The position numbers and the translations under genes are program-made. Positions 1 to 6,697 of a DNA stretch of 46,776 nt are shown piece after piece. The notes under the pieces were generated by a model, which saw only the letters and a list, made by a program, of their open reading frames with translations, was not told the DNA's origin and did no database searches. How positions within the stretch are numbered: position 1 is the stretch's first letter; each line of letters starts with the position of its first letter. The DNA lies in assembly GCA_015064965.1 (NCBI GenBank), contig SVRG01000005.1:1-46776 (forward strand), read 5' to 3'. The DNA comes from Oscillospiraceae bacterium. GTDB taxonomy: Bacteria; Bacillota; Clostridia; Oscillospirales; CAG-272.

Positions 1-743
1 TTTCGCTTATCGGACCTAACGGCGCAGGAAAGACAACGGCTTTCAACGTTGTTACCGGTGTGTATGAGCCCACCAACGGCAGAGTTTCTTTTGACGGAAA
101 GACTATCGTTGAGAGTCACCCCCACGGTAAGATGAATCGCTTGTACGCAGGTGAAAACAAAGGCGTTTACAAAAAGCGTATTGTAAAAACTCCTGATAAA
201 ATCACAAAACTCGGCATTGCGCGTACATTCCAGAACATTCGTCTTTTCAAGTCGATGACTGTGTTTGAAAACGTACTTGTTGCAATGCATATGCGTAAAA
301 AGAGCAATCTTTTTACTGCTACTTTTATGCTCAACTATAAAGAAGAGCAAGCAAACAGAAAAAAGGCAACAGAGCTTCTTGAAAAAGTTGGACTTCTTGA
401 TGTTAAGGATGAGCTTGCTACAAGCTTGCCTTACGGAAAGCAGCGCCGTCTTGAAATTGCGCGTGCACTCGCAACCGAGCCGACCCTTTTGCTTCTCGAT
501 GAGCCTGCGGCGGGTATGAATCCTCAGGAAACTGCAGAACTCACACAGTTCATACACCAGATTCGCGAAGAGTTTGGTCTTACTATCTTTATGATTGAGC
601 ATCATATGGACCTGGTTATGGATATTTCCGACAGAATCTATGTTATCGACTTTGGTAAAATGATTGCAAATGGCATTCCTTCTGAGATTCAGTCCAACGA
701 ACTTGTTATTAAAGCATATCTGGGGGTAAGTGAAGATGAGTAA
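1..743 (+). CDS. livG: Branched-chain amino acid ABC transporter ATP-binding protein LivG (5' partial)
   Basis: ATPase subunit of a high-affinity branched-chain amino acid importer (LivFGHMJ/K type); it hydrolyses ATP on the cytoplasmic face to drive uptake. The reading frame is open from base 3, so the gene enters from outside the window; the ORF-track start at 60 is an internal GTG lying after the Walker A. Visible motifs are Walker A GPNGAGKT at the left edge, a Q-loop region (TFQNIRLF), an ABC signature of LivG type (LPYGKQRRLEIARAL), Walker B LLLLDEP and the switch His in MIEHHMD. The GKQRR signature and the AAGMNP after Walker B separate LivG from LivF. The stop overlaps the start of livF by 8 bases, so the two are translationally coupled. 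The permeases and binding protein presumably lie upstream. Confidence 0.93.
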   Translation, partial: SLIGPNGAGKTTAFNVVTGVYEPTNGRVSFDGKTIVESHPHGKMNRLYAGENKGVYKKRIVKTPDKITKLGIARTFQNIRLFKSMTVFENVLVAMHMRKKSNLFTATFMLNYKEEQANRKKATELLEKVGLLDVKDELATSLPYGKQRRLEIARALATEPTLLLLDEPAAGMNPQETAELTQFIHQIREEFGLTIFMIEHHMDLVMDISDRIYVIDFGKMIANGIPSEIQSNELVIKAYLGVSEDE

Positions 744-1449
744 TATTCTTGAAATCAGAAACCTCAGTGTTGCTTATGGCGGTATTGAGGCAATCAAAGA
801 CATTTCTTTTGATGTAGAAGAGGGAAAGATTGTTACGCTTATCGGCTCAAACGGCGCAGGTAAGAGTTCAACTCTCCGTTCAATTGCCGGCATTGTCAAG
901 GCAAAGGCTGGCGAGGTGCTTTTTGAGGGTGAAAACATTCTTGGACTTTCTCCCGACCAGATCGTTAAGCGTGGCATCACTCTTGTTCCTGAGGGAAGAA
1001 GAGTGTTCCCAAACCTTACTGTACTTGAAAATCTCAAAATCGGCGCATATCTTCGCAAGGATAAGCTTGATAGTGATATTGAGTATGTATATTCATTGTT
1101 CCCGCGTTTGAAAGAGCGTTCATGGCAGCTTGCAGGTACACTTTCAGGCGGTGAGCAGCAGATGCTTGCTGTGGGCAGAGCGCTTATGGCGCGTCCTAAA
1201 CTTATCATGATGGATGAGCCGTCGCTTGGACTTGCTCCTCTTGTTGTACAGGGAATATTTGATATTATCCGCACAATTAACGAGCAGGGAATCACCGTGC
1301 TTTTGATTGAGCAGAATGCAAACATGGCACTTAAAGCTGCGCACAATGCGTTTGTTATGCAGACCGGGGAGATTACCATGAGCGGTACCGGCGCAGAACT
1401 TCTCGCAAATGACGATGTTAAAGAAGCTTACCTTGGTAAAAGCAAATAA
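736..1449 (+). CDS. livF: Branched-chain amino acid ABC transporter ATP-binding protein LivF
   Basis: Second ATPase subunit of the same importer, 237 aa, full length for LivF. It shows Walker A GSNGAGKS, signature LSGGEQQMLAVGRAL, Walker B LIMMDEP followed by SLGLAP (typical of LivF), and the switch region LLIEQNA. The ORF track begins at GTG 730, but ATG 736 (MSNILEIRN) is the better start: a GGGGGT stretch sits about 8 bases upstream and family members usually begin this way. It is the last gene of the operon, followed within a few bases by a strong hairpin terminator. Substrate (Leu/Ile/Val versus another amino acid or amide) cannot be told from the ATPase alone. Confidence 0.93.
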   Translation: MSNILEIRNLSVAYGGIEAIKDISFDVEEGKIVTLIGSNGAGKSSTLRSIAGIVKAKAGEVLFEGENILGLSPDQIVKRGITLVPEGRRVFPNLTVLENLKIGAYLRKDKLDSDIEYVYSLFPRLKERSWQLAGTLSGGEQQMLAVGRALMARPKLIMMDEPSLGLAPLVVQGIFDIIRTINEQGITVLLIEQNANMALKAAHNAFVMQTGEITMSGTGAELLANDDVKEAYLGKSK

Positions 1450-1450
1450 A

Positions 1451-1487
1451 AAAACAGTGTTGACTATAGGTCAACACTGTTTTTTTA
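1451..1487. terminator. Bidirectional intrinsic terminator between livF and the convergent FNT gene
   Basis: A perfect 11-bp stem ACAGTGTTGAC / GTCAACACTGT with a 5-base loop has an A-run on its left and a T-run on its right, so it works in both directions. It begins just after the livF stop and touches the end of the minus-strand FNT gene. Confidence 0.92.
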
Positions 1488-1488
1488 T

Positions 1489-2271
1489 TTAAAACTGTTC
1501 GTCGCTGATGTTTTCGGCTATGTTTTCTTCTTCGCTGCTGCTTTGTTCATCATTTTGCGAGTCATCTTCGTGATGATGGTGTCTGTGCGAGTGACGGTGC
1601 TTGTGACGGTGTGATCTTTTTGAACTTGTCAAATCTTCGTTTTTGAATTGATTGAGTGCAGAAAAGATCAGCGTACCGATGAGGTTGCCGAGTGCCACAA
1701 AAATGACCAATAAGAGGATTTCGCCTATTTTTGTTCCGTACAACTGGATATTGTTGAATGCTGCACCGACATAGAACACATTTGCTATTGCGTAGTCAAA
1801 TCCGCACAAAGGGATTATAGCAGAAGCGACAACTAAAACTGCACATCCGGTAAAGCCACTGCCGGCTTTGCGGAATCCGTGCATTGCTATGTAAATAAGT
1901 ATGCCGCAAAGAATGGAACTAAGACAGATGCTTTCAAATGATTCTTCAAATTTTGCCATTAAAAAGGCTTTAGCGATGGGCTGAAGTTTTGGTATGAGCG
2001 CAATACCTGTGAGCAGAGAACCAAAGATGTTGCCGAGGTATATAATCAATAGTTTGTTGGCATGCTTTGCGGCATTTCCTTTCTTAAAAATGGCACCGAG
2101 ATTGTCCGTAAAAATGCTGAGTTCAAAAACGCCTATAGCGAGAAATCCTGCGCTGAAGAATACTGCCCCGACAAGCACTGATTCTGTGTTGAGAACGAGC
2201 GAAGCCGCACATCCAAGCGCAATGGCTATACCGCCGAGAAAAGCCGATATAAATGTTTGAAAAGTTTTCAT
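1489..2271 (-). CDS. Formate/nitrite transporter (FNT) family channel with His-rich C-terminal tail
   Basis: Member of the FNT family of pentameric membrane channels that pass small monovalent acids (formate, nitrite, hydrosulfide, lactate). 260 aa with about six membrane spans; family signatures include ELSIFTDNLG (compare the usual LFTGN) and YLGNIFGSLLTG. The start is ATG 2271 rather than the ORF-track 2301, because AGGAG lies 6 bases before it. Two oddities are visible. First, the segment that in FocA-type proteins reads FEHS-IANMF is FDYAIANVF here, so the near-invariant central His is Tyr. Second, the cytosolic tail contains SHRHKHRHSHRHHHH (nine His) followed by an acidic Ser/Glu-rich end, which could bind metal or sense pH. 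Transport substrate is unknown and, given the Tyr, may not be formate. Monocistronic with its own promoter. Confidence 0.82.
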   Translation of the reverse strand: MKTFQTFISAFLGGIAIALGCAASLVLNTESVLVGAVFFSAGFLAIGVFELSIFTDNLGAIFKKGNAAKHANKLLIIYLGNIFGSLLTGIALIPKLQPIAKAFLMAKFEESFESICLSSILCGILIYIAMHGFRKAGSGFTGCAVLVVASAIIPLCGFDYAIANVFYVGAAFNNIQLYGTKIGEILLLVIFVALGNLIGTLIFSALNQFKNEDLTSSKRSHRHKHRHSHRHHHHEDDSQNDEQSSSEEENIAENISDEQF

Positions 2272-2304
2272 AATTACTCCTATTGTTTTTATTGCATACA
2301 AACT

Positions 2305-2333
2305 AATTTAACACATTTATGTTAAATTTGCAA
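2305..2333 (-). promoter_or_regulatory. Candidate promoter with embedded palindromic operator for the FNT gene
   Basis: A perfect 24-base palindrome AATTTAACA-N6-TGTTAAATT (2305-2328) lies 34 bases upstream of the FNT start. On the minus strand a TTGCAA -35 and a weak TAAATT -10 with 17-base spacing would place the palindrome across the spacer and -10, a classic repressor position. The arm order (TTAACA outside, TGTTAA inside) does not match the Rex consensus. The palindrome is certain; the promoter and the operator role are inferred. Confidence 0.5.
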
Positions 2334-2356
2334 TGGTAATTTGAAAAATCAAAGAG

Positions 2357-2382
2357 AAAACTCCGCTTTTGCGGAGTTTTTT
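2357..2382 (-). terminator. Intrinsic terminator after phosphofructokinase
   Basis: Stem AAAACTCCGC / GCGGAGTTTT with TTTT loop, directly after the pfk stop codon on the minus strand; it separates pfk from the FNT gene. T-runs occur on both strands. Confidence 0.88.
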
Positions 2383-2385
2383 GCC

Positions 2386-3612
2386 TCAGATTTTGAAATG
2401 GACAGGGAGTCCTGCCTCGTGACGGTATTTAACCTCGCCTTCGATGAGAGGACGGAGGTATTCAAGACATTTGTCGGTTACGTTGTTGCCGGAAGGAACT
2501 ATGAATTCATCCGGAACCTTTTTAACAGCATTTGCAACGGATTCGGCAGGTACGCTGCTGATTGTGATTTTGTATCCAACCTTTGAACGTACAAAAATCA
2601 TAACATGACCGGTGATACCCTTAAGTGCAAATTCTACTGCTTTTTTACCGATAGCAACAGACTCTTTAATGTCGGTTTTTGATGCGATGTGAGCGGCGCA
2701 TCTTTGAGAAGTGTTGAACTCCACTGCGCGAGTCTTGCAGCCGACCTCTTCTCGGAGCGCTTCTGCGAGGACAGTGCCGGTACCTGAAAGCTGCTTGTGT
2801 CCAAAAGCGTCAACCTTGCCGTTTTCGCTGACATATTTGCCGTCTGCAAATCGGATTCCCTCGGAAACTGCGATAACAACATTGGGATGCGCTTTAAGTG
2901 CAGTACGGATATCCGAGAAAAAGCTGTTCATGTCAAAATCTCTCTCGGGGAGATAGATATAGTCGGGGCCAACACCGCCGCTAAGACGAGTGAGACCGGC
3001 TGATGCGGTGAGCCAGCCGGCATCGCGTCCCATAATTTCGGTAATTGTAACTGCTTTTGTGGTGTAAACCGCGCAGTCGCAGATGATTTCTTTAACCGAT
3101 GTGGCTATGTATTTTGCGGCAGAGCCAAACCCGGGAGTGTGATCGGTACCTGTTAGGTCATTGTCAATGGTCTTGGGCACTCCGATTATGCGCATTTCGT
3201 AGTCGATTGATGCGACATATTCGCTGAGCTTCATTACAGTGTCCATCGAGTCATTACCGCCGATGTAGAAAAAGTAGCGGATGTCATACTTTTTGAAAAT
3301 ATCAACAATATACTCAAATGCCACGGGGTTTTCCTTGGGATTCGGGAGCTTTTTGCGGCAGGAGCCGAGCGCTGCAGCAGGGGTGTGCTCAAGATCGGTG
3401 AAATGCTGCTCCGATGTAAAGATTTTGCCAAGGTCAACAAGTCTTTCTTCGGTGAGACCTTCAATACCGTTTCTCATGCCGTATACTTTGCCGATTATGC
3501 CTTTTTCTACGCCGGAAAGCGCACCGCGGATAACACCCGAAAGGGTAGCATTAATAGCAGCGGTGGGACCGCCGGACTGACCGACTACGGCGTTGCCATA
3601 TAGTTTCTCCAT
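2386..3612 (-). CDS. pfp: 6-phosphofructokinase, pyrophosphate-dependent type
   Basis: Phosphorylates fructose 6-phosphate to fructose 1,6-bisphosphate in glycolysis, probably with pyrophosphate rather than ATP, which would make the step reversible. 408 aa, longer than the about 320-aa ATP-PfkA. The N-terminus has GQSGGPTAAINA; the phosphoryl-donor loop reads GGNDSMDT (residues 118-125) where ATP enzymes have GGDGS; PKTIDND (146-152) has the Lys that marks PPi use where ATP enzymes have Gly; MGRDAGW (194-200) is the substrate-binding motif. Asn120 replaces the usual Asp of GGDDS, a variant I recall from other anaerobes. The start is supported by CGGAG 9 bases upstream and by a strong promoter. 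It is divergent from the glycosyltransferase gene. Donor specificity is inferred from residues, not tested. Confidence 0.9.
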   Translation of the reverse strand: MEKLYGNAVVGQSGGPTAAINATLSGVIRGALSGVEKGIIGKVYGMRNGIEGLTEERLVDLGKIFTSEQHFTDLEHTPAAALGSCRKKLPNPKENPVAFEYIVDIFKKYDIRYFFYIGGNDSMDTVMKLSEYVASIDYEMRIIGVPKTIDNDLTGTDHTPGFGSAAKYIATSVKEIICDCAVYTTKAVTITEIMGRDAGWLTASAGLTRLSGGVGPDYIYLPERDFDMNSFFSDIRTALKAHPNVVIAVSEGIRFADGKYVSENGKVDAFGHKQLSGTGTVLAEALREEVGCKTRAVEFNTSQRCAAHIASKTDIKESVAIGKKAVEFALKGITGHVMIFVRSKVGYKITISSVPAESVANAVKKVPDEFIVPSGNNVTDKCLEYLRPLIEGEVKYRHEAGLPVHFKI

Positions 3613-3650
3613 TTAAGTTTTCTCCGTTTCTTATATTTATTAACAATATA

Positions 3651-3679
3651 ATTGTACCATAGATTACCATATCGGTCAA
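3651..3679 (-). promoter_or_regulatory. Sigma-A promoter for phosphofructokinase
   Basis: On the minus strand TTGACC and TACAAT are separated by exactly 17 bases, with an extended -10 (TGG before TACAAT). It lies about 40 bases upstream of the pfk start. Confidence 0.78.
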
Positions 3680-3739
3680 TGCAAGTTTTAAAACTTCTGC
3701 AATTCGGTTTTTCGCACAGAAACTTGTTTTATATTCGCA

Positions 3740-3768
3740 TTGACTAAAAAGCAAAAAAATGGTATAAT
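3740..3768 (+). promoter_or_regulatory. Sigma-A promoter for the glycosyltransferase gene
   Basis: TTGACT, 17 bases, TATAAT: close to consensus, ending 30 bases before the ATG. Together with the pfk promoter it forms a divergent promoter pair about 60 bases apart. Confidence 0.85.
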
Positions 3769-3798
3769 CCGTATATTACAAATACTTCGGAGGCGGCA

Positions 3799-4551
3799 AT
3801 GGCAAACTACGAAAAAATTAATATCCGCGGAGTGAATTTTCTCAATGTAACTCTTGATGAGGCTGCCAAGGTTGGCGAGGAGATGCTTCGCGGTGACAAG
3901 GTGTGTACAGTCTTTACTCCTAATGCAGAGATTGTGCAGCTTTGTATCGAGCAGAACGAATACTATGACCTTTATAATAGCGGCGATATGGTTGTTGCGG
4001 ACGGTGCAGGTGTTGTAAAGGCGGCTAAAATATTAAAAACTCCTGTAAAAGGTAAGGTTGCCGGTGTAGAACTTGGCGAAAAAATGCTTGCCCACTGTGC
4101 AAATAGCGGAGATGGGGTGTTCTTTCTTGGCGCAAAACCGGGCGTGGCTGACGAGGCTGCTAAAAAGATGGCAGAAAAGTATAAAGGATTGCGCGTGGTA
4201 GGAACAAATGACGGCTATTTCAAAAAAGAAGGCGAAGAGAGCGATGCAGTTATCGCTAAGATAAACGAAAGTGGTGCAAAGCTTTTGTTTGTATGCCTTG
4301 GTGTTCCTGTTCAGGAAAAGTGGATAACCGATAACAAGGAAAAACTAACTTCAGCGCGTATGTGTATGTGTCTTGGAGGAAGCCTTGATGTATATGCCGG
4401 AACTGCAAAGCGCGCACCGAAAATATTTATTAAACTTTCGTGCGAATGGCTCTACCGACTCCTCAAAGAGCCGTGGCGTCTTGGCAGAATGATGAAACTG
4501 CCAAAATTCCTTTTCGGCACTTATGCATATAAGTTTAAAAAGAAGAAATAA
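3799..4551 (+). CDS. tagA: WecG/TagA/CpsF family glycosyltransferase
   Basis: GT26-family enzyme; the best known member, TagA, adds N-acetylmannosamine to undecaprenyl-PP-GlcNAc to build the linkage unit of wall teichoic acid on the inner face of the membrane. 250 aa, normal length. Visible family motifs are TPNAEIVQL (the conserved T-P-N near residue 40), VVADGAGVVKAA (the conserved Asp-Gly near residue 66), FFLGAKPGV and CLGVPVQEKWI, and the C-terminal Arg-rich, Trp-rich tail (EWLYRLLKEPWRLGRM) thought to contact the membrane. The start has GGAGGCGG just upstream. It stands alone between a divergent pfk and the separately promoted gap gene, so the polymer it serves (teichoic acid or another glycan) cannot be told from context. 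Confidence 0.87.
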   Translation: MANYEKINIRGVNFLNVTLDEAAKVGEEMLRGDKVCTVFTPNAEIVQLCIEQNEYYDLYNSGDMVVADGAGVVKAAKILKTPVKGKVAGVELGEKMLAHCANSGDGVFFLGAKPGVADEAAKKMAEKYKGLRVVGTNDGYFKKEGEESDAVIAKINESGAKLLFVCLGVPVQEKWITDNKEKLTSARMCMCLGGSLDVYAGTAKRAPKIFIKLSCEWLYRLLKEPWRLGRMMKLPKFLFGTYAYKFKKKK

Positions 4552-4635
4552 CTGTGTAATTTTCATAAAAACGCAGTACTATGATGTAAACTGTGTTAGT
4601 ATTTTAACAAAATTGAGATTTTTTGCAAATAATAC

Positions 4636-4690
4636 TTGTATATTTCAAAATTTGTGGTACAATATATTAGGATATGTAGGTTTACATATC
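4636..4690 (+). promoter_or_regulatory. gap promoter and 5'-terminal mRNA hairpin
   Basis: TTGTAT, 16 bases, TACAAT (4636-4663) precede gap. A perfect 8-bp hairpin GATATGTA-GGTT-TACATATC (4671-4690) begins within a base or two of the predicted transcription start, the arrangement seen in 5' mRNA-stabilising stem-loops. The hairpin is seen; its role is inferred. Confidence 0.6.
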
Positions 4691-4736
4691 GGAAAAAAGT
4701 TTTCAAAATTTTTTATATATTCGGAGGACTAAAAAA

Positions 4737-5774
4737 ATGGCAGTAAAAGTTGCTATTAACGGTTTCGGCAGAATCGGTCGTCTTGCTTTCAGACAGATGT
4801 TCGGCGCAGAGGGTTATGAGGTAGTTGCAATCAACGACCTTACCAAGCCTTCCATGCTCGCTCACCTTCTCAAGTATGACACCGCACAGAAGGGTTACTG
4901 CGGCACCATCGGTCAGGATCTTCACACTGTAACTTCTGACGATGAAGCAGGCACCATCACAGTAGACGGCAAGACTCTCAAAATCTACGCAGAGAAGGAC
5001 GCAAAGGATCTTCCTTGGGGCGAGCTCGATGTAGACGTTGTTCTTGAGTGCACCGGTTTCTACTGCTCCAAGGAAAAGTCTCAGGCTCACATCGACGCTG
5101 GCGCAAAGAAGGTTGTTATCTCTGCTCCCGCAGGTAAGGATCTTCCCACTATCGTTTACAGCGTAAACGAGGGCATCCTCACTTCTGAAGACAATATCAT
5201 TTCTGCAGCTTCCTGCACCACCAACTGCCTTGCTCCTATGGCTAAGGCTCTCAATGACTATGCTCCTATCCAGAGCGGTATCATGACTACCGTTCACGCA
5301 TACACCGGCGACCAGATGATTCTTGACGGTCCTCACAGAAAGGGTGACCTCCGCCGTGCTCGTGCAGGCGCACAGAACATCGTTCCTAACTCCACCGGCG
5401 CTGCAAAGGCAATCGGTCTTGTTATTCCTGAACTTAACGGCAAGCTCATCGGCTCTGCTCAGCGTGTTCCTACCTGCACCGGTTCTACCACCATTCTCGT
5501 TGCAGTAGTTAAGGGCAAGGATGTTACTGTTGAAGGTATCAACGCAGCTATGAAGGCAGCAGCTTCTGATTCTTACGGCTACAACGAAGAAGCAATCGTT
5601 TCTTCCGACATCATCGGCATGACCTACGGTTCTCTCTTCGATGCTACCCAGACCATGGTTGCAAAGATTGACGATGACACCTATCAGGTACAGGTTGTTG
5701 CTTGGTACGACAACGAAAACTCCTACACCAGCCAGATGGTACGTACAATCAAGTACTTCGCTGAAAGAGTTTAA
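4737..5774 (+). CDS. gap: Glyceraldehyde-3-phosphate dehydrogenase, type I
   Basis: Oxidises glyceraldehyde 3-phosphate with NAD+ and phosphate to 1,3-bisphosphoglycerate in glycolysis. 345 aa, full length. The N-terminal Rossmann motif is [14 protein letters not shown], the catalytic Cys160 lies in SCTTNCLAP, and the substrate-binding segment HAYTGDQ and the C-terminal [12 protein letters not shown] are all intact. Asp34 in AINDLT suits NAD+ rather than NADP+. Codon use is strongly biased to C-ending codons unlike the neighbouring lipoproteins, a sign of very high expression. RBS GGAGGA lies 7 bases upstream. It has its own promoter and terminator, so it is monocistronic rather than part of a gap-pgk-tpi operon. 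Confidence 0.97.
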   Translation: MAVKVAINGFGRIGRLAFRQMFGAEGYEVVAINDLTKPSMLAHLLKYDTAQKGYCGTIGQDLHTVTSDDEAGTITVDGKTLKIYAEKDAKDLPWGELDVDVVLECTGFYCSKEKSQAHIDAGAKKVVISAPAGKDLPTIVYSVNEGILTSEDNIISAASCTTNCLAPMAKALNDYAPIQSGIMTTVHAYTGDQMILDGPHRKGDLRRARAGAQNIVPNSTGAAKAIGLVIPELNGKLIGSAQRVPTCTGSTTILVAVVKGKDVTVEGINAAMKAAASDSYGYNEEAIVSSDIIGMTYGSLFDATQTMVAKIDDDTYQVQVVAWYDNENSYTSQMVRTIKYFAERV

Positions 5775-5788
5775 TTTAAAACAAATAG

Positions 5789-5816
5789 AAACCTCCGCTT
5801 TTGCGGAGGTTTTTTA
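5789..5816 (+). terminator. Intrinsic terminator after gap
   Basis: Stem ACCTCCGC / GCGGAGGT with TTTT loop followed by a T-run, 15 bases after the stop. Confidence 0.92.
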
Positions 5817-5855
5817 TATTTTTTTACAAAAATTGCGAAAAAATTAATGAATCTA

Positions 5856-5864
5856 TGATATAAT
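5856..5864 (+). promoter_or_regulatory. Extended -10 promoter of the sensory hydrogenase operon
   Basis: TGATATAAT is a perfect extended -10 element 37 bases upstream of the first operon gene. The nearest -35-like hexamer (TTGCGA) is spaced 20 bases away, so recognition would rest on the extended -10. Confidence 0.6.
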
Positions 5865-5900
5865 GTTACTATACCCCCAATCGGAAAGGAAATTACTCCT

Positions 5901-6254
5901 ATGAAAATATCTAAAATTGTTGAACTTCTTGATGCAAAGGTACTTTGCGGAGAGGAGCTGCTTGAAAACGAGGTTCACTCTGCATGCGGCAGTGACATGA
6001 TGAGCGACGTGCTTGCATTTGTAAAAGATCAGGCGGTGCTGCTTACCGGTCTTGTTAATTTGCAGGTTGTACGCACTGCAGCGATGATGGACATGCGCTG
6101 TGTTGTATTTGTGCGTGGCAAGAACCCCGGCGACGATATTGTTGAATTTGCTAAAGACAATGATATAGTGGTACTTGCAACTGCGGAGAGAATGTATCCC
6201 GCATGCGGTAAGCTTTATGCAAACGGACTTGTCGGCGGCTCACTTCACGCCTGA
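5901..6254 (+). CDS. DRTGG-like domain protein, first gene of the sensory hydrogenase operon
   Basis: 117-aa soluble protein resembling the DRTGG-type small-molecule/regulatory domain proteins that accompany [FeFe] hydrogenase genes in Clostridia. It has one alpha/beta domain; recognisable stretches are the opening KISKIVELLDAKVLCGE, the VLLTGLVNLQVVRTAAM core and the end VLATAERMYPACGKLY. No catalytic motif is visible. It resembles the later 108-aa protein at 8005 in fold and in position relative to the HydS gene, so the pair may be ancient duplicates. It is 11 bases from the next gene, in an operon. Function is unknown; a regulatory or ligand-binding role is inferred from family context only. 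Confidence 0.72.
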   Translation: MKISKIVELLDAKVLCGEELLENEVHSACGSDMMSDVLAFVKDQAVLLTGLVNLQVVRTAAMMDMRCVVFVRGKNPGDDIVEFAKDNDIVVLATAERMYPACGKLYANGLVGGSLHA

Positions 6255-6265
6255 GGAGGTGCAAA

Positions 6266-6688
6266 ATGAGTACACCGTTAAAACTTCATTATGATGTAAA
6301 CGGCGAGGACTTTACATCTGCAGGTAATGCGTCCGTGCAGGCTAAAAAAGCACTTCGCCAGCTCGGTTATGATCCCGATATAATTCGCCGCGTTGCTATA
6401 GCAATGTATGAGGGCGAAATCAACATGGTTATTCACGCTGACGGCGGAGATGCCGATATTATCGTATATCCTGATTACATAGAGATTGTTTTAGCCGACA
6501 AAGGCCCTGGAATTCCCGATGTTTCAAAGGCAATGCAGGAGGGCTTTTCAACCGCTCCGGATAATATCCGTTCACTCGGATTTGGTGCCGGCATGGGACT
6601 TCCGAATATGAAAAAACATACTGATGATATGAAGATTGACACTGTAATAGGAGAGGGAACTACCATAACTATGCGTGTCAACACATAG
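6266..6688 (+). CDS. Anti-sigma-factor-like ATP-binding protein (HATPase_c)
   Basis: 140-aa single-domain GHKL ATPase of the RsbW/SpoIIAB serine-kinase class. The N-box region (YEGEINMVIHA, with the Mg-binding Glu-x-x-x-Asn arrangement), the G1 box DKGPGIPD and the G2-like GFGAGMGLPNMKK are all present. RsbW-type proteins bind sigma factors or phosphorylate anti-sigma antagonists; in hydrogenase operons such ATPases are recurrent but uncharacterised. It starts 11 bases after the DRTGG gene with GAGGAGG upstream, and its stop lies inside the ribosome binding site of the HydS gene. No partner STAS or sigma gene is in this window, so its target is unknown. Confidence 0.82.
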   Translation: MSTPLKLHYDVNGEDFTSAGNASVQAKKALRQLGYDPDIIRRVAIAMYEGEINMVIHADGGDADIIVYPDYIEIVLADKGPGIPDVSKAMQEGFSTAPDNIRSLGFGAGMGLPNMKKHTDDMKIDTVIGEGTTITMRVNT

Positions 6689-6697
6689 GAGAAAGTG

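Noticed and set aside
2305-2328. Rex operator before the FNT gene
   Set aside because: Rex sites have TTGT(T/G)AA outside and TTAACAA inside; here the arm order is reversed.
4570-4597. Possible terminator after tagA (AACGCAG / CTGTGTT)
   Set aside because: Stem of 7 with a G-T pair, a 14-base loop and no T-run; too weak to call.
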